From Campanula takesimana (Eukaryota > Streptophyta > Magnoliopsida > Asterales > Campanulaceae): a DNA stretch of 64,000 nt. A program made the position numbers and the translations under genes. Location: the NCBI GenBank assembly GCA_026119855.1, contig JAOWBW010001801.1, positions 1 through 64,000 of the forward strand, in the 5' to 3' direction. The notes under the pieces were generated by a model, which made no database searches, was not told the DNA's origin, and saw only the letters and a list, made by a program, of their open reading frames with translations. Of this stretch, positions 12,693 through 24,744 are shown piece after piece (position 1 is the first letter of the stretch; every line of letters starts with the position of its first letter).

Positions 12693-13216
12693 TTTCTATT
12701 TTTGATTGTAAGTTATTAGAACCTTTTTGTAATAGAATCAACTCTTTTGTGTTAGTGATTTTGTGCTTACTTGTTTTAGCACCTTTTTGCTTTTGTTCTA
12801 TTCGAAACTTGTAATTTGTAACTCCTACACCCCAAGTTTTAATGAGAACAATGCATCACTTATTATCAAACCTTGTTCACTCAAACTCCTTGTTTGTAGA
12901 ACAATGAATATTGTTTAAATTCATATGCATCATATTGAATTGTTTCATACTTTCATGCATTAAGTTTAAACTTGGTTTAAACACATTTCAAAACTAAAAA
13001 TCATATATCATTTTGAATGTGTTAAACTGTCGTTTCTATCTTTCCATATGTAATTCTTTTTCTTATTGGAATAGATTAGAAATCTATATCTTGGACTAGT
13101 GTGTGAATTAACTTGAGACATGAATTACCAATTTCATTCATTTGGACATGTTTTTATCAAATATAATGTTTGTCCTTGATATAGTAGGTAATGGCATCAA
13201 TAAAATAGGGGGAGAT
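12693..13216 (+). other. 3' non-coding region and polypurine tract of B
   Basis: AT-rich, no ORF. It ends in a purine run (AAATAGGGGGAGA, 13204 onward) directly before the LTR start, the expected plus-strand primer. Confidence 0.8.
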
Positions 13217-14679
13217 TGTTGGGTATGCCCACATGTATCTCAGTTTTAATATAAAAGGATTTATTAGATTTGATTGATCCATCACCTAAGTTTTATTTCA
13301 TGGACTTTAGACCCACATGTAATAAGTATGTATACTTCATTTTTTTAGGTTGTCCATTGTTATAGAATAGGCTTCGATATAGGGCAAGAAGATCAAGATT
13401 CAAGAAAAATCACATTCTGAGTTTGAGCCAAGTGACCATGCGCCCTGCACCTATATGCGCCATGCGCTCCATTTTGCTCACGCGCTACTCATACGCGCCT
13501 ATGAAAGTATATGCGCCTCTTGATCACGCGCAGCAACCATGCACCTTGATTATAGCTCATGCGCCTCTAATGTTTTTAATGCGCCATGCGCTCCTCTGGC
13601 TCACGCGCCTTAAAGTGTCTATTCAACGCTCAGTGATTTATTGAAGATTCAAAGACTTGAAGAAAATTCAAATTACGCCAATGATCCAACGGTGGTTAAA
13701 AGATGCATATGCGCCTAATCTATTGACACGTGTCCACAACGGTCACATTTATGTTGAGTGTCAAAATGGCCATAATATATGCATGCTCCAATCAACGAGC
13801 GACAGCTCATCTTATCCACAAGGATTTCCAACGGCTAGTTTTTTGAAGTTCACTATAAATACCCCATAACTTCAACATTTTGAAGTTGCTGAGTTTTGCT
13901 AAGAATTTCAAGAATTTCTCTCTCTAAGCATTTGTTGAAGATTTGAAGATTGCCTTCGTTATTTCCAGAATTTCTCAAGAACATCTTCATACCTTCATCC
14001 TTAGCCCAGATCTTTAAGCTATAACACTTTAGTTTCATTGTGCTCTAAATCATAAAGATCTAAAGAGCCTTGATCCTAAATTCACACACGCACCTCTTTA
14101 AGTTTGATCATTTAGATCCATCTTTTAGAGATACACCCGTTATTGTTTTGGATTTGTTCATTCATAGAATATTAGATCTTGAGTTAGTGTAGAAGCTCAA
14201 AAGTTATAATTTGTAACACTCACTCAGTATATAAGATCTCCATTAGAAATCCAAGACTAACCATCTTGGTAGAGGACGTAGATCTTTCATTGATCGAACC
14301 TCTCCAAATAGCTTGTGTTATTATCTTGTCATTTACTTTCAAGTTATTTTCACTCACTATTTGCTTGTTTACTCATTGTAGATTGTTTGATCTGAATTGT
14401 GTTGTGTTGTTATTTCATTTGCCTTAGTTACTTATTTCAACCACTTTGAGCCAAAATACTTAGAGTGTGTGTGCGCCCCTTTATCACACTTTGCGCCTAT
14501 TTTCATTACTAAATTCCGCTGTGCATTTCACTCACTCACTTAGGCGCATTTCATAACGCTTACTTGATAAAGTGCGCATTTGAAATTGAGTTTTTCAAGG
14601 GTACGAAAATAATTTTAAAACAGCTATTCACCCCCCCTCTAGCTATTTTTCATACCCTTGTTTCCCTTTGGGACCAACA
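13217..14679 (+). repeat. 3' LTR of element B
   Basis: TGTTGGGTATGCC at the start, GGACCAACA at the end, 1463 bp. The TATA box TATAAATA is at 13854-13861. Between about 13438 and 13610 there is a dense cluster of TGCGCC/ACGCGCC motifs, 240-410 bp upstream of the TATA box. The C-family pol sequence resumes at 14680. Confidence 0.92.
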
Positions 14680-17637
14680 CATTGTTAGCCAACATTGTGA
14701 CAGTCAGAAAGGCAAACGGCAAGGTTCGAGTTTGTGTGGACTTCCGGGATTTGAACAAAGGTTCCCCAAAGGATGATTTTCCACTCCCTAACATCGACAT
14801 GCTGGTCGACTCCACTGCTGCCTATGAGGTTCTCTCATTCGTGGATGGGTTCGCTGGGTACAATCAGATTCTCATGGCCGAGGAAGATCAACATAAGACA
14901 GCTTTCACAACACCGTGGGGTACCTTTTGCTACACAGTCATGCCATTTGGGTTAAGAAATGCTGGGGCTTCCTACTAAAGAGCCGTAACGGACTTGTTCC
15001 ACGATATGATTCACAAAGAAATCGAGGTCTATGTGGACGACATGATCATTCACTCCAAAGGGACCGATGGTCAACATTTAATCGATCTCCGTAAGTTCTT
15101 CGAAAGGCTTCGTCAACACAAGATGAGGCTCAACCCTGCAAAGTGCACGTTCGGGGTTATCCGAGGCAAGGTCCTTGGTTATATGGTCACCGAAAGGGGA
15201 ATTGAAGTAGACCCCTCCAAAATCAAGGCAATCATTGACATGCCTCCTCCGAAGACGCAGAAAGAGATCAAAGGTTTTATGGGCAGACTGCAATACATCA
15301 GTCGGTTTGTGCACCAACTCACTTCCATGTGCGAGCCAATCTTCAAGCTACTCAAGAAGAATGTGGCTCTAGAATTGACCGACGCGTGCCAAGAAGCCTT
15401 CGACCAAGTGAATCATTACTTGACGTGCCCTCCGGTTCTAGTTCCGCCGCACAAGGAGAAACCTCTTTTGCTCTATCTCACTGTCAATGATGAAGCCCTA
15501 GGGGCTATGTTAGCACAAGAGAAACGAGAGTCCACAAAGGAGAATGCCATTTATTTTGTCAGTCGCCGATTCCAAGGAGTCGAAAAGAACTACTCTGTCT
15601 TAGAAAAGTCATGTGCAGCATTGGTTTGGGTCACTCAAAAGCTCAAACACTATATGGAAGCTTTTCCGATCAAGCTAGTAGCAAAGGTGGACCCGCTCCA
15701 CTACATCTTCGAGAAGCCTTTCATGTCAACAAGAATAGCCAAATGGTACTTCATGCTCGCCGGCTATGATATCACTTACGTCACACAAAAATCCGTCAGG
15801 GGGAAAGTGTTCAGTGACCAGCTTGCCGAATTCCCGTGTGACGAAGTGAAGGGGGAAGACGTACAGTTCCCCGACGAGCATTTAATTTGTACTGCAACCG
15901 AGGAAAATAAGTGGCAACTTTTTTTCGATGGCGCCGCCAATAAACACGGTTTTGGTATAGGAATATTGCTTGTCGATCCAAAAGACATCTACACTCCCAT
16001 TGCCATCCGTATGGAATTCGAAGCTACCAAAAACATTGCCGAATACGAAGCATGCGTAGCAGGGCTCGAGGCAGCTCTCGAAAGAAACGTAACGGAACTA
16101 GAAGTATTCGGCGACTCGTTACTCCTTATCAATCAGCAATCGGGTAAATGGCGAACCCAAGACCCGACTCTCCAACAGTATGGTCAACACCTTGAAGAAT
16201 TGGTTGAACAATTCCAAGAGATCACTTTCAACTACCTGCCAAGGGATAAGAATCGCTTCGCCGATGCACTGGCCACTATAGCTTCATTAGTCGAAATGCC
16301 CAAAGGGAAAATGGTGAAGCCCTTCAAAATTGCTCGAAGGAACAGTCCGGCGTACTGCATGAGTATCGAGATCAACGAGGTCCAAACAAACTCTCCTTGG
16401 TATTCGGATATCATGAATTTCCTCAAAGATGGCACTTATCCCGAGAATAGCAATAAGAAGTCTCAAGCGGCTCTGCAAAGGCTAGCCTCTCGGTAAGTAC
16501 TGATTGGGGACCGAGTCTATAAAAGGCACCACGACGGGATCAATCTCTTATGCGCCAACGAGGCCGAAGCTCAAGAGATAATGTGTGAAGTGCACGAAGG
16601 AGAGTGTGGACCCCACATGAATGGGTTTATGCTAGTCAAGAAGATACTCCACATTGGCTACTATTGGAGCACTATGGAAGGAGACTGTATCGAGAAAGTC
16701 AAAAGGTGTGCCAAATGCCAATTCCATGCTAATCTGCAGCTCCACCCTCGCAACTTTACAACATGGTCACACCTTGGCCTTTCTCTTGTTGGGGGATAGA
16801 CATCATCGGTAAAGTCCATCCTGCCGGGAGCAACGGGCAGTCATTCGTCTTAGTGGCCGTCGACTACTTCACAAAGTGGGTCGAAGCACAAGCCTATCGG
16901 ACCCTCAACGCCAAGAAAGTGGCCGAATTTGTAAAGATTAATATCATGTGCCGATACGGCATGCCTTATGAAATCATTTCCGACAACGGCTCTCACTTTG
17001 AGAAGGAAATGGATGCACTTTTGGTAGAATACAAGATTACCAAGCACAAATCATCTCCTTACCGTCCCCAAACAAATGGCGCGGTTGAAGCAGCAAATAA
17101 GACCATCGAGACCATCGTCAAGAAAATGGCCTCAACAGGAAGGGATTGGCCCGAGAAGCTACCTTTAGCATTGTGGGGCTACCGCACATCAATACGGTCA
17201 GCGACAGGAGAAACTCCGTATGCATTAGTCTATGGTTCTGAAGCCGTACTCCCAATCGAACTTGAAGTCCCATCTCTACGGGTCCTCCTCGAGAATCAAG
17301 TCAACGAGGTCGATTGGATGCAAAGTCGATATGAACAGCTAGCCTTACTCGACGAGAAAAGGCTAAGAGCACTCGAACGCACAAGGGCGTATCAGCAAAG
17401 GATGGCAAGAGCTTTCAACAAAAAAGTGAAGCCTCGAAACATCAATGTGGGAGATTTGGTCTTAAGACAACATCCTCCTAACGCCATGAATCCCCTGGGG
17501 AAATGGGGACCCCGATGGATCGGTCCGTACGTGGTCAAAAAGATACTAAGCGGTGGTGCAGTCCGGCTCGTGGATTTAGATGGTGACCAGCTGCCAAAGG
17601 AGGTCAACCTCGACAAGCACAAAGGTTCTACACATAG
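14680..17637 (+). pseudogene. pol of element C: RT, RNase H, archaeal-like RNase H, integrase
   Basis: Starts mid-RT where B is inserted. The RT shows VCVDFRDLNK, FVDGFAGYNQI and the YVDD site near 15031. The gypsy RNase H shows YLTVNDEALGAML and YSVLEKSCAALVW. The second RNase H has WQLFFDGAANKHGFGIG, EYEACVAGLEAALE, FGDSLLLINQ and DKNRFADAL. The integrase has an HHCC finger (VHEGECGPHM, CAKC), then the D-D-E core (GIDIIG, ISDNGSHF, GAVEAANK) and a GPY-type C-terminal end. Breaks: TAA at 14977-14979 (the sister copy has CAA), TAA at 16494-16496, a frame change near 16760, and a 1-base shift that carries the frame past the native stop near 17637 to 17746. Confidence 0.9.
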
Positions 17638-18413
17638 GGGGAATTTCCTTTACCTTTCTTCTTCTTGGGGAAATGACGAGGTCTATAGTCCCGCACATGA
17701 ACCACCGGTCTCACGGGTCAACGACATCGTCGTTGGGCCTTCCTAAACGATCAAAAACGCTCGGATGCTTCTCCACCATCGAGACGGACCCCACAGCTAG
17801 AACGGCGTTCACCATTGGAATGGACTTCTCACCCTCGGGGACGGAAACCTTAACTTCAAAGGAGAAAGTAATTGGGGCTATTATGACAAGAATTTCGTGG
17901 TTTAGGAGGAGAAAGTGTTTGCAAAAGAATGCTGTGTGACCATTCTGGTCGAAAATGGTTCAAAATTTATAGCTGTTGGAACATTCTGATCAGAAAAAGA
18001 AAGGGGCTGTAATTCAGCAGGCCAGAAGCGCGCGCCTCCGACTAAGGCTGCACAATGCGCGCGCCTCCCACAGGCAAGGCCCGACGCGTTCGTCTTTGAC
18101 AGCAGTTCAGACAGAAACAACCCTTGTCAGTTCAGAACAGAACCCAAGCACTTCAACATATCCAACCTGCAGCAAAATCAAATCCCAGCAACAAAAAGGA
18201 GTTCAAGCATCGACAACAAGCATCCTTTGGGCACACATTTGTTTGTAAAGAGTCGACATCTAAGATCGAGTCGCTAATAGAACATAAAATGAGTAGTAAG
18301 ATAAATAGGATTGTAAATACATGTTAAATGTTATTACAGGCAAAAGTAAAAGTGTTTCAATCCCTCATCCTCTCAGCCACAACAGCTCGGGCACGTCATC
18401 ACCAGCACTGTGC
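17638..18413 (+). other. 3' non-coding region of C between integrase and antisense gene
   Basis: No recognisable domain, although one frame stays open to 17939. It contains GCGCGCGCCTCC-type motifs at about 18028-18085. The two-part hairpin region seen after pol in D and I is not found here. Confidence 0.5.
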
Positions 18414-20833
18414 TCACCCCCTGCTGCCGCTCTCGGTCTCCTCATCATCATCCTCATCATCATCATCGTCATCATCATCCTCAGACTCCGACGTCTCAAC
18501 CACAACATAAGGACGGGTCCTCTTGGCAGCTCTCCCTGACGAACTAGCACCACCTCGGCCCTGGCTACCCTCTCGGCTCAGACTCCTACTATGGCTACCT
18601 CCGTGGCTCAAACTCCTGCTCAACGACTGCCTCGCCGAGGAGACAGCCTCATCAATGTCCAGTGCAGCATCCCTGCAGCCTCGTCCCATGCCCCGAGCAC
18701 CTCGGGCAGCTCCTCTCGCAGCACCAGAGACAGCACCAGCAGCATCTCTAGTCATGGCAGCAATATCCCTGCACAGCTCCAGCACCTTCTCCTCCAGCTG
18801 ACGGAGCCTCCTCCTCATTCCTTTGTTCTGCCTACCCAAGTGCCTATAAGCAGCCACGGGCACCTATTGCAACAAAGAACAGGAAAAGGAAATTACATCA
18901 ATACAAAGGACAGAAAAACAAGACTGGAACTGAGAAATGCAAAGATGGTCAGAAAAACATACCACAGCAGCCTGAGCGGGAGGCTCTCTCTCTGGTGACA
19001 TATCCTCGGGAACAATCTCCCTCTGCTCCTCAAAGACCCCGAAGTTGGAATAAGTGTAATAAGGAGGAGGCAAAGGAGGATCAAAACAATACCCGGCACC
19101 GGTAGTATAAAACCGAGCGGAGGTCGAAGGAGCAGCCTGTGATCTCCTCGGATCAGCAAACATGAAGCCTTGCATCAAGTTGTTCTCCCTGAAGAAGCCA
19201 TAATCCTGATCCAAGTGAATATAAGGGACGGCATCAACCCCTACCATTTATGCTGCGCGATCAGCCTCTGAAAGCGACCTCCAATTATGAGGGCAGAAAG
19301 GAGGAACGTCTGGAACTGCAGGACGAGGAGGAGTATAAAAGTCTGTCACCTGGGTACCGTGCTGCCAGAACACTCTGTCCCCCAAATACAGAGCCATGCA
19401 CTCACCCGAACTAATCAAAAGCCGAGAACGGGTAGGAATAAGAGTATGCTCAAACCAGTGCTGAACTGATCTCCACGGATACAAAGAGAAGGCAATAGAC
19501 TCAGGCCTTAGGGTGTCCAAGTGCCGTCGGGCCGAAGTAAGACTAATGGGGTTCGTGCCAGTCTTCACATTCCTTTCCTTATACGCCTACCGTGCGCAAT
19601 CCGGATACTGGGGCTGGCCTTCCTTGGCAATCTTGAAATCCCTCAGATTCAGGATAGCAAAAGCCCAAAGATGTAGACAAGAGGCAGAAATAAAGTTAAT
19701 GACAGTCAACGGAAAAGGCAGTTATGACCAAGGCAAGGAGAATATAAAAGGGACAGTAAGTGGTATACCTCCCACAGCAAGCTGAAGCCCGTAACAGAGC
19801 TGGTGGTCGAGCGGCTGGTCAAATCCATGCCGTGGTAACAAGCAGCTAAGCCTGCTGCGCCCCAGTTATACTGGCCGATCTGGTCCAAGTCCACTAACAA
19901 GTCAAGCAGAGCCAAAGAGGCCGAAGATCCCTCGTTGACAAACAGAGTGTGGGATAACAGGTACCAAATAAAGCAACGGGCCACGGCATCGACCCGATCA
20001 GCAGTAACACCTCGAGCCTCAGCCATCAGGATGCTGAAATAAGCCCGGATTCGCCCCCATGTCAATCGAGAATTCTTAACCTCGAACCGGCAGTCAACCA
20101 AAGCCAGTAACTCGTCTGGAGTCTGAGCGGCCCCTCTCAAACCAAAAGGGACAGGCATCCCCATGAACGGCAAGCCCGTCAAAGCTGTGAAATCGGTAGG
20201 CGTCATAGTCACCTCGCCCATGGGTAAATGGAAGGTATGGGTGGTGTCCCACCATCTTTCCCTCAATGCCTGGACCACATCGGGGTCATTCTTCAAAGCT
20301 GGGAGGCTAGTGACAAAAAGACCAAAATGAGTCCCTGTGACTCGGGCCCGAACATTCTCAGGCAACCTCTTCCATATAGAGATGGGCCCATGATCCCCAC
20401 CGCGAATCTCTGTCAGACGGGTCCACTCCTGAAAGGAAAGAAGGAACAGCAAAAATTTCATCAGCATAACTGCTAGAAAACGGATGAACTCAACATAGAG
20501 ATTTCAATGGCAGAACAATGTACAAGCAAGTATGTGAACATGAAAATGGGCACCCCAACATGTTTCTTACAACAAATCAGTAATAACAAACAGCATGCAA
20601 AGAATGATTAATAAAGCTGCTGCAGCAATATTTCGGGTAAAGAAAACGGAACTTCATGAAATCCGAAATCGACAAGAAAGGTGAGGCATTCTTACCAAAC
20701 CCGAAGTCACGAAGTGAGAAATGTGGGTATGAGGCCGGAAAGTGAGGAAGCTCGGGTCCATAGCTTCAACCCCAATTTCGGGCTCCTCGCCCTGTGGCAT
20801 CTCGAACGGAGGTGATTGTTGATGATCCGACAT
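18414..20833 (-). pseudogene. antisense plant mobile domain (PMD) gene in element C, four exons
   Basis: Exon 1 is 20833-20696 (starts MSDHQQSPP). Exon 2 is 20428-19769 and carries the plant mobile domain: HFGLFVTSLPALKNDPDVVQ, then ERWWDTTHTFHLP-GEVT-TPTDFTALTGLP. Exon 3 is about 19641-18963 and exon 4 is 18863-18414. Introns 1 and 3 are GT-AG and phase 0 (donors GTAAGA, GTATGT; acceptors TTTCAG, CAATAG). The intron 2 donor is AG|GTATAC; its best acceptor is off by one base, so a small indel is likely. Exon 4 has a basic, S/G/R-rich part and an Asp/Glu tail encoded by a CAT/CTC microsatellite. In-frame TAG at 19587-19589 and TAA at 19248-19250 break exon 3. PMD proteins (MAIN family) and PMD-bearing retroelement ORFs are known in plants; the role inside retroelements is unclear. 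Confidence 0.8.
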
Positions 20834-20964
20834 CGTTTCTGTGACGGAATTGATCCTAGAGCAGCAAGAAAGTGTTTTGGGGTGATTTCTCTACGAAAAT
20901 TGGGCTTGGAATTTGGAGGGTTCTTCTTATTTTTGAAAACTTACCGAAAACAGTGAACAGCCTG

Positions 20965-20972
20965 TTTAAATA
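20965..20972 (-). promoter_or_regulatory. TATA-like box of the antisense PMD gene
   Basis: TATTTAAA on the minus strand about 135 bases before its ATG. Upstream of it, at 20984-21056, lies a cluster of GGCGCGCGCC/GCGCGCGTCC motifs, the same motif found upstream of the TATA box in this family's LTR. Confidence 0.45.
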
Positions 20973-20983
20973 TGCTGAACTTA

Positions 20984-21300
20984 TGCGCCAGGCGCGCGCC
21001 CCCCGACATACTCATCCGAGGCGCGCGCGTCCCATAACGAGGCCCGGACGCGCACTCTTCCCATCATCAGGCAGGGTCAGAAGCAGTCTCCCATACAAGA
21101 AACCATGCACCGTATCAAGGTTTCCCCACAAGATTCCGAACTCCCTAAGTTCTGTCACGGGTGCCATACCACCCTCAAGAGTCAATCTCAACATTTCATC
21201 CCCAGCAGGAACATTTTTCTGGTCACGGTCAACTGTGCCCACACCCTACAATTCAAAAAGTCAAGTGTGACTCCAAGTGGCACGCGGCTTCAGAGCAATA
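20984..21300. other. motif cluster and spacer before the satellite of C
   Basis: GCGCGCG-type motifs at 20984-21056, then a stretch (about 21180-21265) homologous to 42960-43055 in fragment K. No coding sequence. Confidence 0.6.
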
Positions 21301-21473
21301 CCTCATCAACGGATTTCACTAACGGATTCATCCTCAAAGGTTCACTAACGGCCTCTTCAAAGGTTCACTAACGGCCTCTTCAAAGGTTCACTAACGGCCT
21401 CATCAACGGATTTCACTAACGATTCATCCTCAAAGGTTCACTAACGGCCTCTTCAAAGGTTCACTAACGGCCT
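21301..21473 (+). repeat. satellite array of element C, left part
   Basis: Tandem 23-28 bp units of the type GGTTCACTAACGGCCTC alternating with GGATTTCACTAACGGATTC. Interrupted by the solo LTR at 21474. Confidence 0.9.
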
Positions 21474-23628
21474 TGTCACGACCCGAAATCTAGGCTCTAT
21501 TTTATTAGTAATAAATAATTATTATTTATTTATTTGCCTATCTATCTATTTATTTAAATTATTATTTATTTAAATATTATGTGTGCATTTTATGTTTCAT
21601 AATAATTATGCCTAGCATTTTATTTGGGTTAGTGTTGTATTGTTTTGTTGGGTCTTAATTGTTGTAGGGAGTGCAAGTATTTGTGGGTAGTGTAGGGGAG
21701 GGGGCCTAAGTGTAAATTCTTTAAATCATTTCCCTTACTCCCTCCCTACTCCTTCTCTTCTCCCTCACTCTTCTTCTCCTCCCAGCAAACTCCCTCTCTC
21801 TCCTCCATTTGTGTTAGTTTCTTTCTCTCCCTTCTCTCTTCATTATCTTCTTCTTCCTCTTGTAATCTCTCATTTCTTAAAACGTGAAATGTGTTTAGAT
21901 CGTCGATAGGATCGCGTAGAACCAAAAAAGAATTGAATTCCGTCATCTTTGAGAATTTTCAAGTAAGTTAGTTTTCCCCCATTTTTATGCTAAAATGTTC
22001 ATATCATGTTTATATAATGCTTGATGTGTTATATTTGAAGTTTGGCTGAGTATAGAATTTATATTGAATTTATTTGAGTTTTTGGGTAAAAATGGTGAAA
22101 TCTTGAATGTGGGGATTTGGTGTTGGTTTGGATGATTAAAGGGTGTTATTTAGGTTCCCTTTAGGTTGGGTGTTGTTTACGAGCTTTAGAAATGTATTGG
22201 GAAGCTTTGGTTTGGATACTTAAATGAAGGATTGTGGTTTTGGTCGAAAATGGCATTACCCAGCTCTGTTCTTGGCCAATGCGTAGACCAGGCGCCCGCC
22301 TGCCCTTGCCCAGGCGCCCGCCTGCACCCCTTTTTCCAGCGGCCAGACCTTCTGGGCAAATGAGCGCGCGCCTGCCCCTACCCGAGCGCCCGCCCGCCCG
22401 CCTGCTTGGGATTTTTGCCCTTTTGCTTGGTTTAAGACTTAGGGCTTAACTAGTTTAGGTTTATTTCCTCTAATTAACTTAAGATAACACCGTGGGACAT
22501 TTTATTACGTGGAATTGATTCTTTTGTGAATAAATATGTTATGGGATTTGATTGAGTATCATTTTGGGAATGTGGTTCATCCTTGATGTGTTGTTTGGAT
22601 TGGTTTACCTTTGTCGTAATTTATTTGGAATGGTTCCCTACTTTGGAACCTTAAGTTGTTTATTCATGCTAAAATATTATTACTTAGCATTTATTTGGAA
22701 GCCCAGCTAGCATATTTGTTGCATCGGGTGATGGGAAAGATTATAATGGCAAAGCCAAGTCCATTATAATGTTGACCATTGTTTTGCCCCCTTCTATACC
22801 CTTTTCCAGATTGGCCTTGGAAAAGACAAGTTAGCTTCCTTTGTGAATGTATCTAGCTACCGAGCATGACTTTGTGGCATGGCTCTTGTCCCTTGTGACA
22901 CTTTTATGGTTATTGGTTCCGGTACCGGGGGATTTCTCTTCAGCTTTCATGCTATTATGAAGATGTGAATTGTTGATTATTGAAGCTGCGCAGCGAGCTC
23001 GATTTTTTTGACGGCTTGAAGGTGAAGCCGCCGATCCTTTATTTGGATGTATCGGTTTGAAAACCTTGGCTACTATCCTTTGTTATGTGTTTATTTCCGC
23101 TGCTATTCATTATCTGATAATTGCTATATGATATATGATAATTGCTATGTGCTATGTGATATTTATTATTCTTTATTGCTTATTGCATCATAGCATGTCA
23201 TGTAGTTTCATTAGTAACTTATTGAGATTTATCTCACCCCCTTTCTTTTTATCTTTGTTTTTCCTTAACCCCCCCAGGTGCTAAGGATTAGTCTCGCTGA
23301 TCACGAGAAAGAGGACGTCGAGTGTGGATACATTCTTTTGGGGAAAGTTGTTATAGGTTGGTTTACATTATATAAATGTGTAACCTTTTGGGATAGTTGT
23401 ACCAATCAATGACGTCATTAAGAATTGTACATTTATATTTTGTTAAGCATAAACTTGTGGAAGTTTATGATAGTTGTATTTGGGTTATTGTCAAACTTGG
23501 ATTTGTAAAACTTTGGATCATCACCTTTTGGTATCAAATGAAATTTTTAAATTCGGAATTTCACAGTTTTGGTTTTAAGTCGACGTCCAGCTCTCGATCT
23601 CGGACCCGCGGGGCTCGGGGTCGCGACA
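21474..23628 (+). mobile_element. solo LTR, probably chromovirus-type (Tekay/Del-like)
   Basis: Starts TGTCACGACCC and ends GGGTCGCGACA, with the 5-bp duplication GGCCT on both sides (21469-21473 and 23629-23633). 2155 bp with no gag or pol. A CT-rich stretch (about 21730-21870) looks like a 5' leader, and AAGTAAGT near 21963 like a splice donor. It contains a cluster of GCGCCCGCCTG/GCGCGCGCCTG motifs at 22287-22410. The terminal sequence is typical of chromoviral Gypsy LTRs; lineage is from memory of such ends. Confidence 0.85.
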
Positions 23629-24540
23629 GGCCTCATCAACGGATTTCACTAACGGATTCGTCCTCAAAGGTTCACTAACGGCCTCTTCAAAGGTTCACTA
23701 ACGGCCTCTACAAGGGTTCACTAACGGCCTCATCAACGAATTTCACCCACGGATTCGTCCTCAAAGGTTCACTAACGGCCTCTACAAGGGTTCACTACCG
23801 GCCTCATCAACGAATTTCACTAACGGATTCATCCTCAAAGGTTCACCAACGGCCTCATTCAAAGGTTCACTAACGGCCTCATCAACGGATTTCACTAACG
23901 GATTCGTCCTCAAAGGTTCACTAACGGCCTCTACAAGGGTTCACTAACGGCCTCATCAACGAATTTCACTAACGGATTCGTCCTCAAAGGTTCACTAACG
24001 GCCTCTACAAGGGTTCACTAACGGCCTCATCAGCGAATTTCACTAACGGATTCGTCCTCAAAGGTTCACCAACGGCCTCATTCAAAGGTTCACTAACGGC
24101 CTCATCAACGGATTTCACTAACGGATTCGTCCTCAAAGGTTCACTAACGGCCTCTACAAGGGTTCACTACCGGCCTCATCAACGAATTTCACTAACGGAT
24201 TCATCCTCAAAGGTTCACCAACGGCCTCATTCAAAGGTTCACTAACGGCCTCATCAACGGATTTCACTAACGGATTCGTCCTCAAAGGTTCACTAACGGC
24301 CTCATCAACGAATTTCACTAACGGATTCGTCCTCAAAGGTTCACTAACGGCCTCTACAAGGGTTCACTAACGGCCTCATCAGCGAATTTCACTAACGGAT
24401 TCGTCCTCAAAGGTTCACCAACGGCCTCATTCAAAGGTTCACTAACGGCCTCATCAACGGATTTCACTAACAGATTCGTCCTTAAAGGTTCACTAACGGC
24501 CTCGTTCAAAAGGTTCACTAACGGCCTCATTCAAGATATT
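23629..24540 (+). repeat. satellite array of element C, right part
   Basis: Continuation of the same tandem repeat after the solo LTR: units with TTCACTAACGGATTCGTCC alternating with GGTTCACTAACGGCCTC, in a larger repeating pattern of about 75-100 bp. Located between the extra gene and the 3' LTR, a place where Tat elements often carry tandem repeats. Confidence 0.92.
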
Positions 24541-24744
24541 CAGCCGGCAGGTTCACCTAACGAATCATGCCACCCACACTATCAACAAAAGCCGCTCACA
24601 CAGGGAGCGCACCACTATCTCTCGCAATTTCAGATTCCTGCTTTCATAGAGTCTTTGCTTTTTTTTCTTGGTGATGTCCTCGGCGGGTGTTTTTTAACTT
24701 TCGTCGACGCGTTTTGCTTTCCAATCCACATGTCCGAGGGGCTC
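24541..24744 (+). other. 3' end of C internal region with polypurine tract
   Basis: Unique sequence ending in CCGAGGGGCTC directly before the LTR. The same PPT precedes the D/E LTR at 30497. Confidence 0.75.

Larger units (their letters stand above)
2548..14679 (+). mobile_element. Element B, Sirevirus-like Ty1/Copia retrotransposon with env-like gene
   Basis: Order: truncated 5' LTR, Met-tRNA PBS, gag, pol (protease, integrase, RT, RNase H), a long region with a downstream env-like gene, polypurine tract and 3' LTR. This is the Sirevirus/Maximus arrangement. Element A interrupts its 5' LTR and B itself interrupts the pol gene of C. The 241 bp of 5' LTR present differ from the 3' LTR by only a handful of bases, so the insertion looks fairly recent, yet gag-pol has several frameshifts. 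Confidence 0.85.

Noticed and set aside
17638..17939. Extended integrase C-terminus or captured host exon
   Set aside because: The extension arises from a 1-base shift past the native stop; I cannot match the following sequence to any family.
18414..20833. PMD gene as an ordinary host gene
   Set aside because: It sits between integrase and the PPT/LTR of one Tat element, where D and K also carry antisense ORFs, and it has in-frame stops.
22234..22449. A/P/R-rich ORF in the solo LTR
   Set aside because: It is the translation of the GC-rich motif cluster, with no domain.
21301..24540. CRISPR-like array (short repeats with spacers)
   Set aside because: Spacers are themselves repeated and the context is a plant retrotransposon 3' UTR; it is a tandem satellite.
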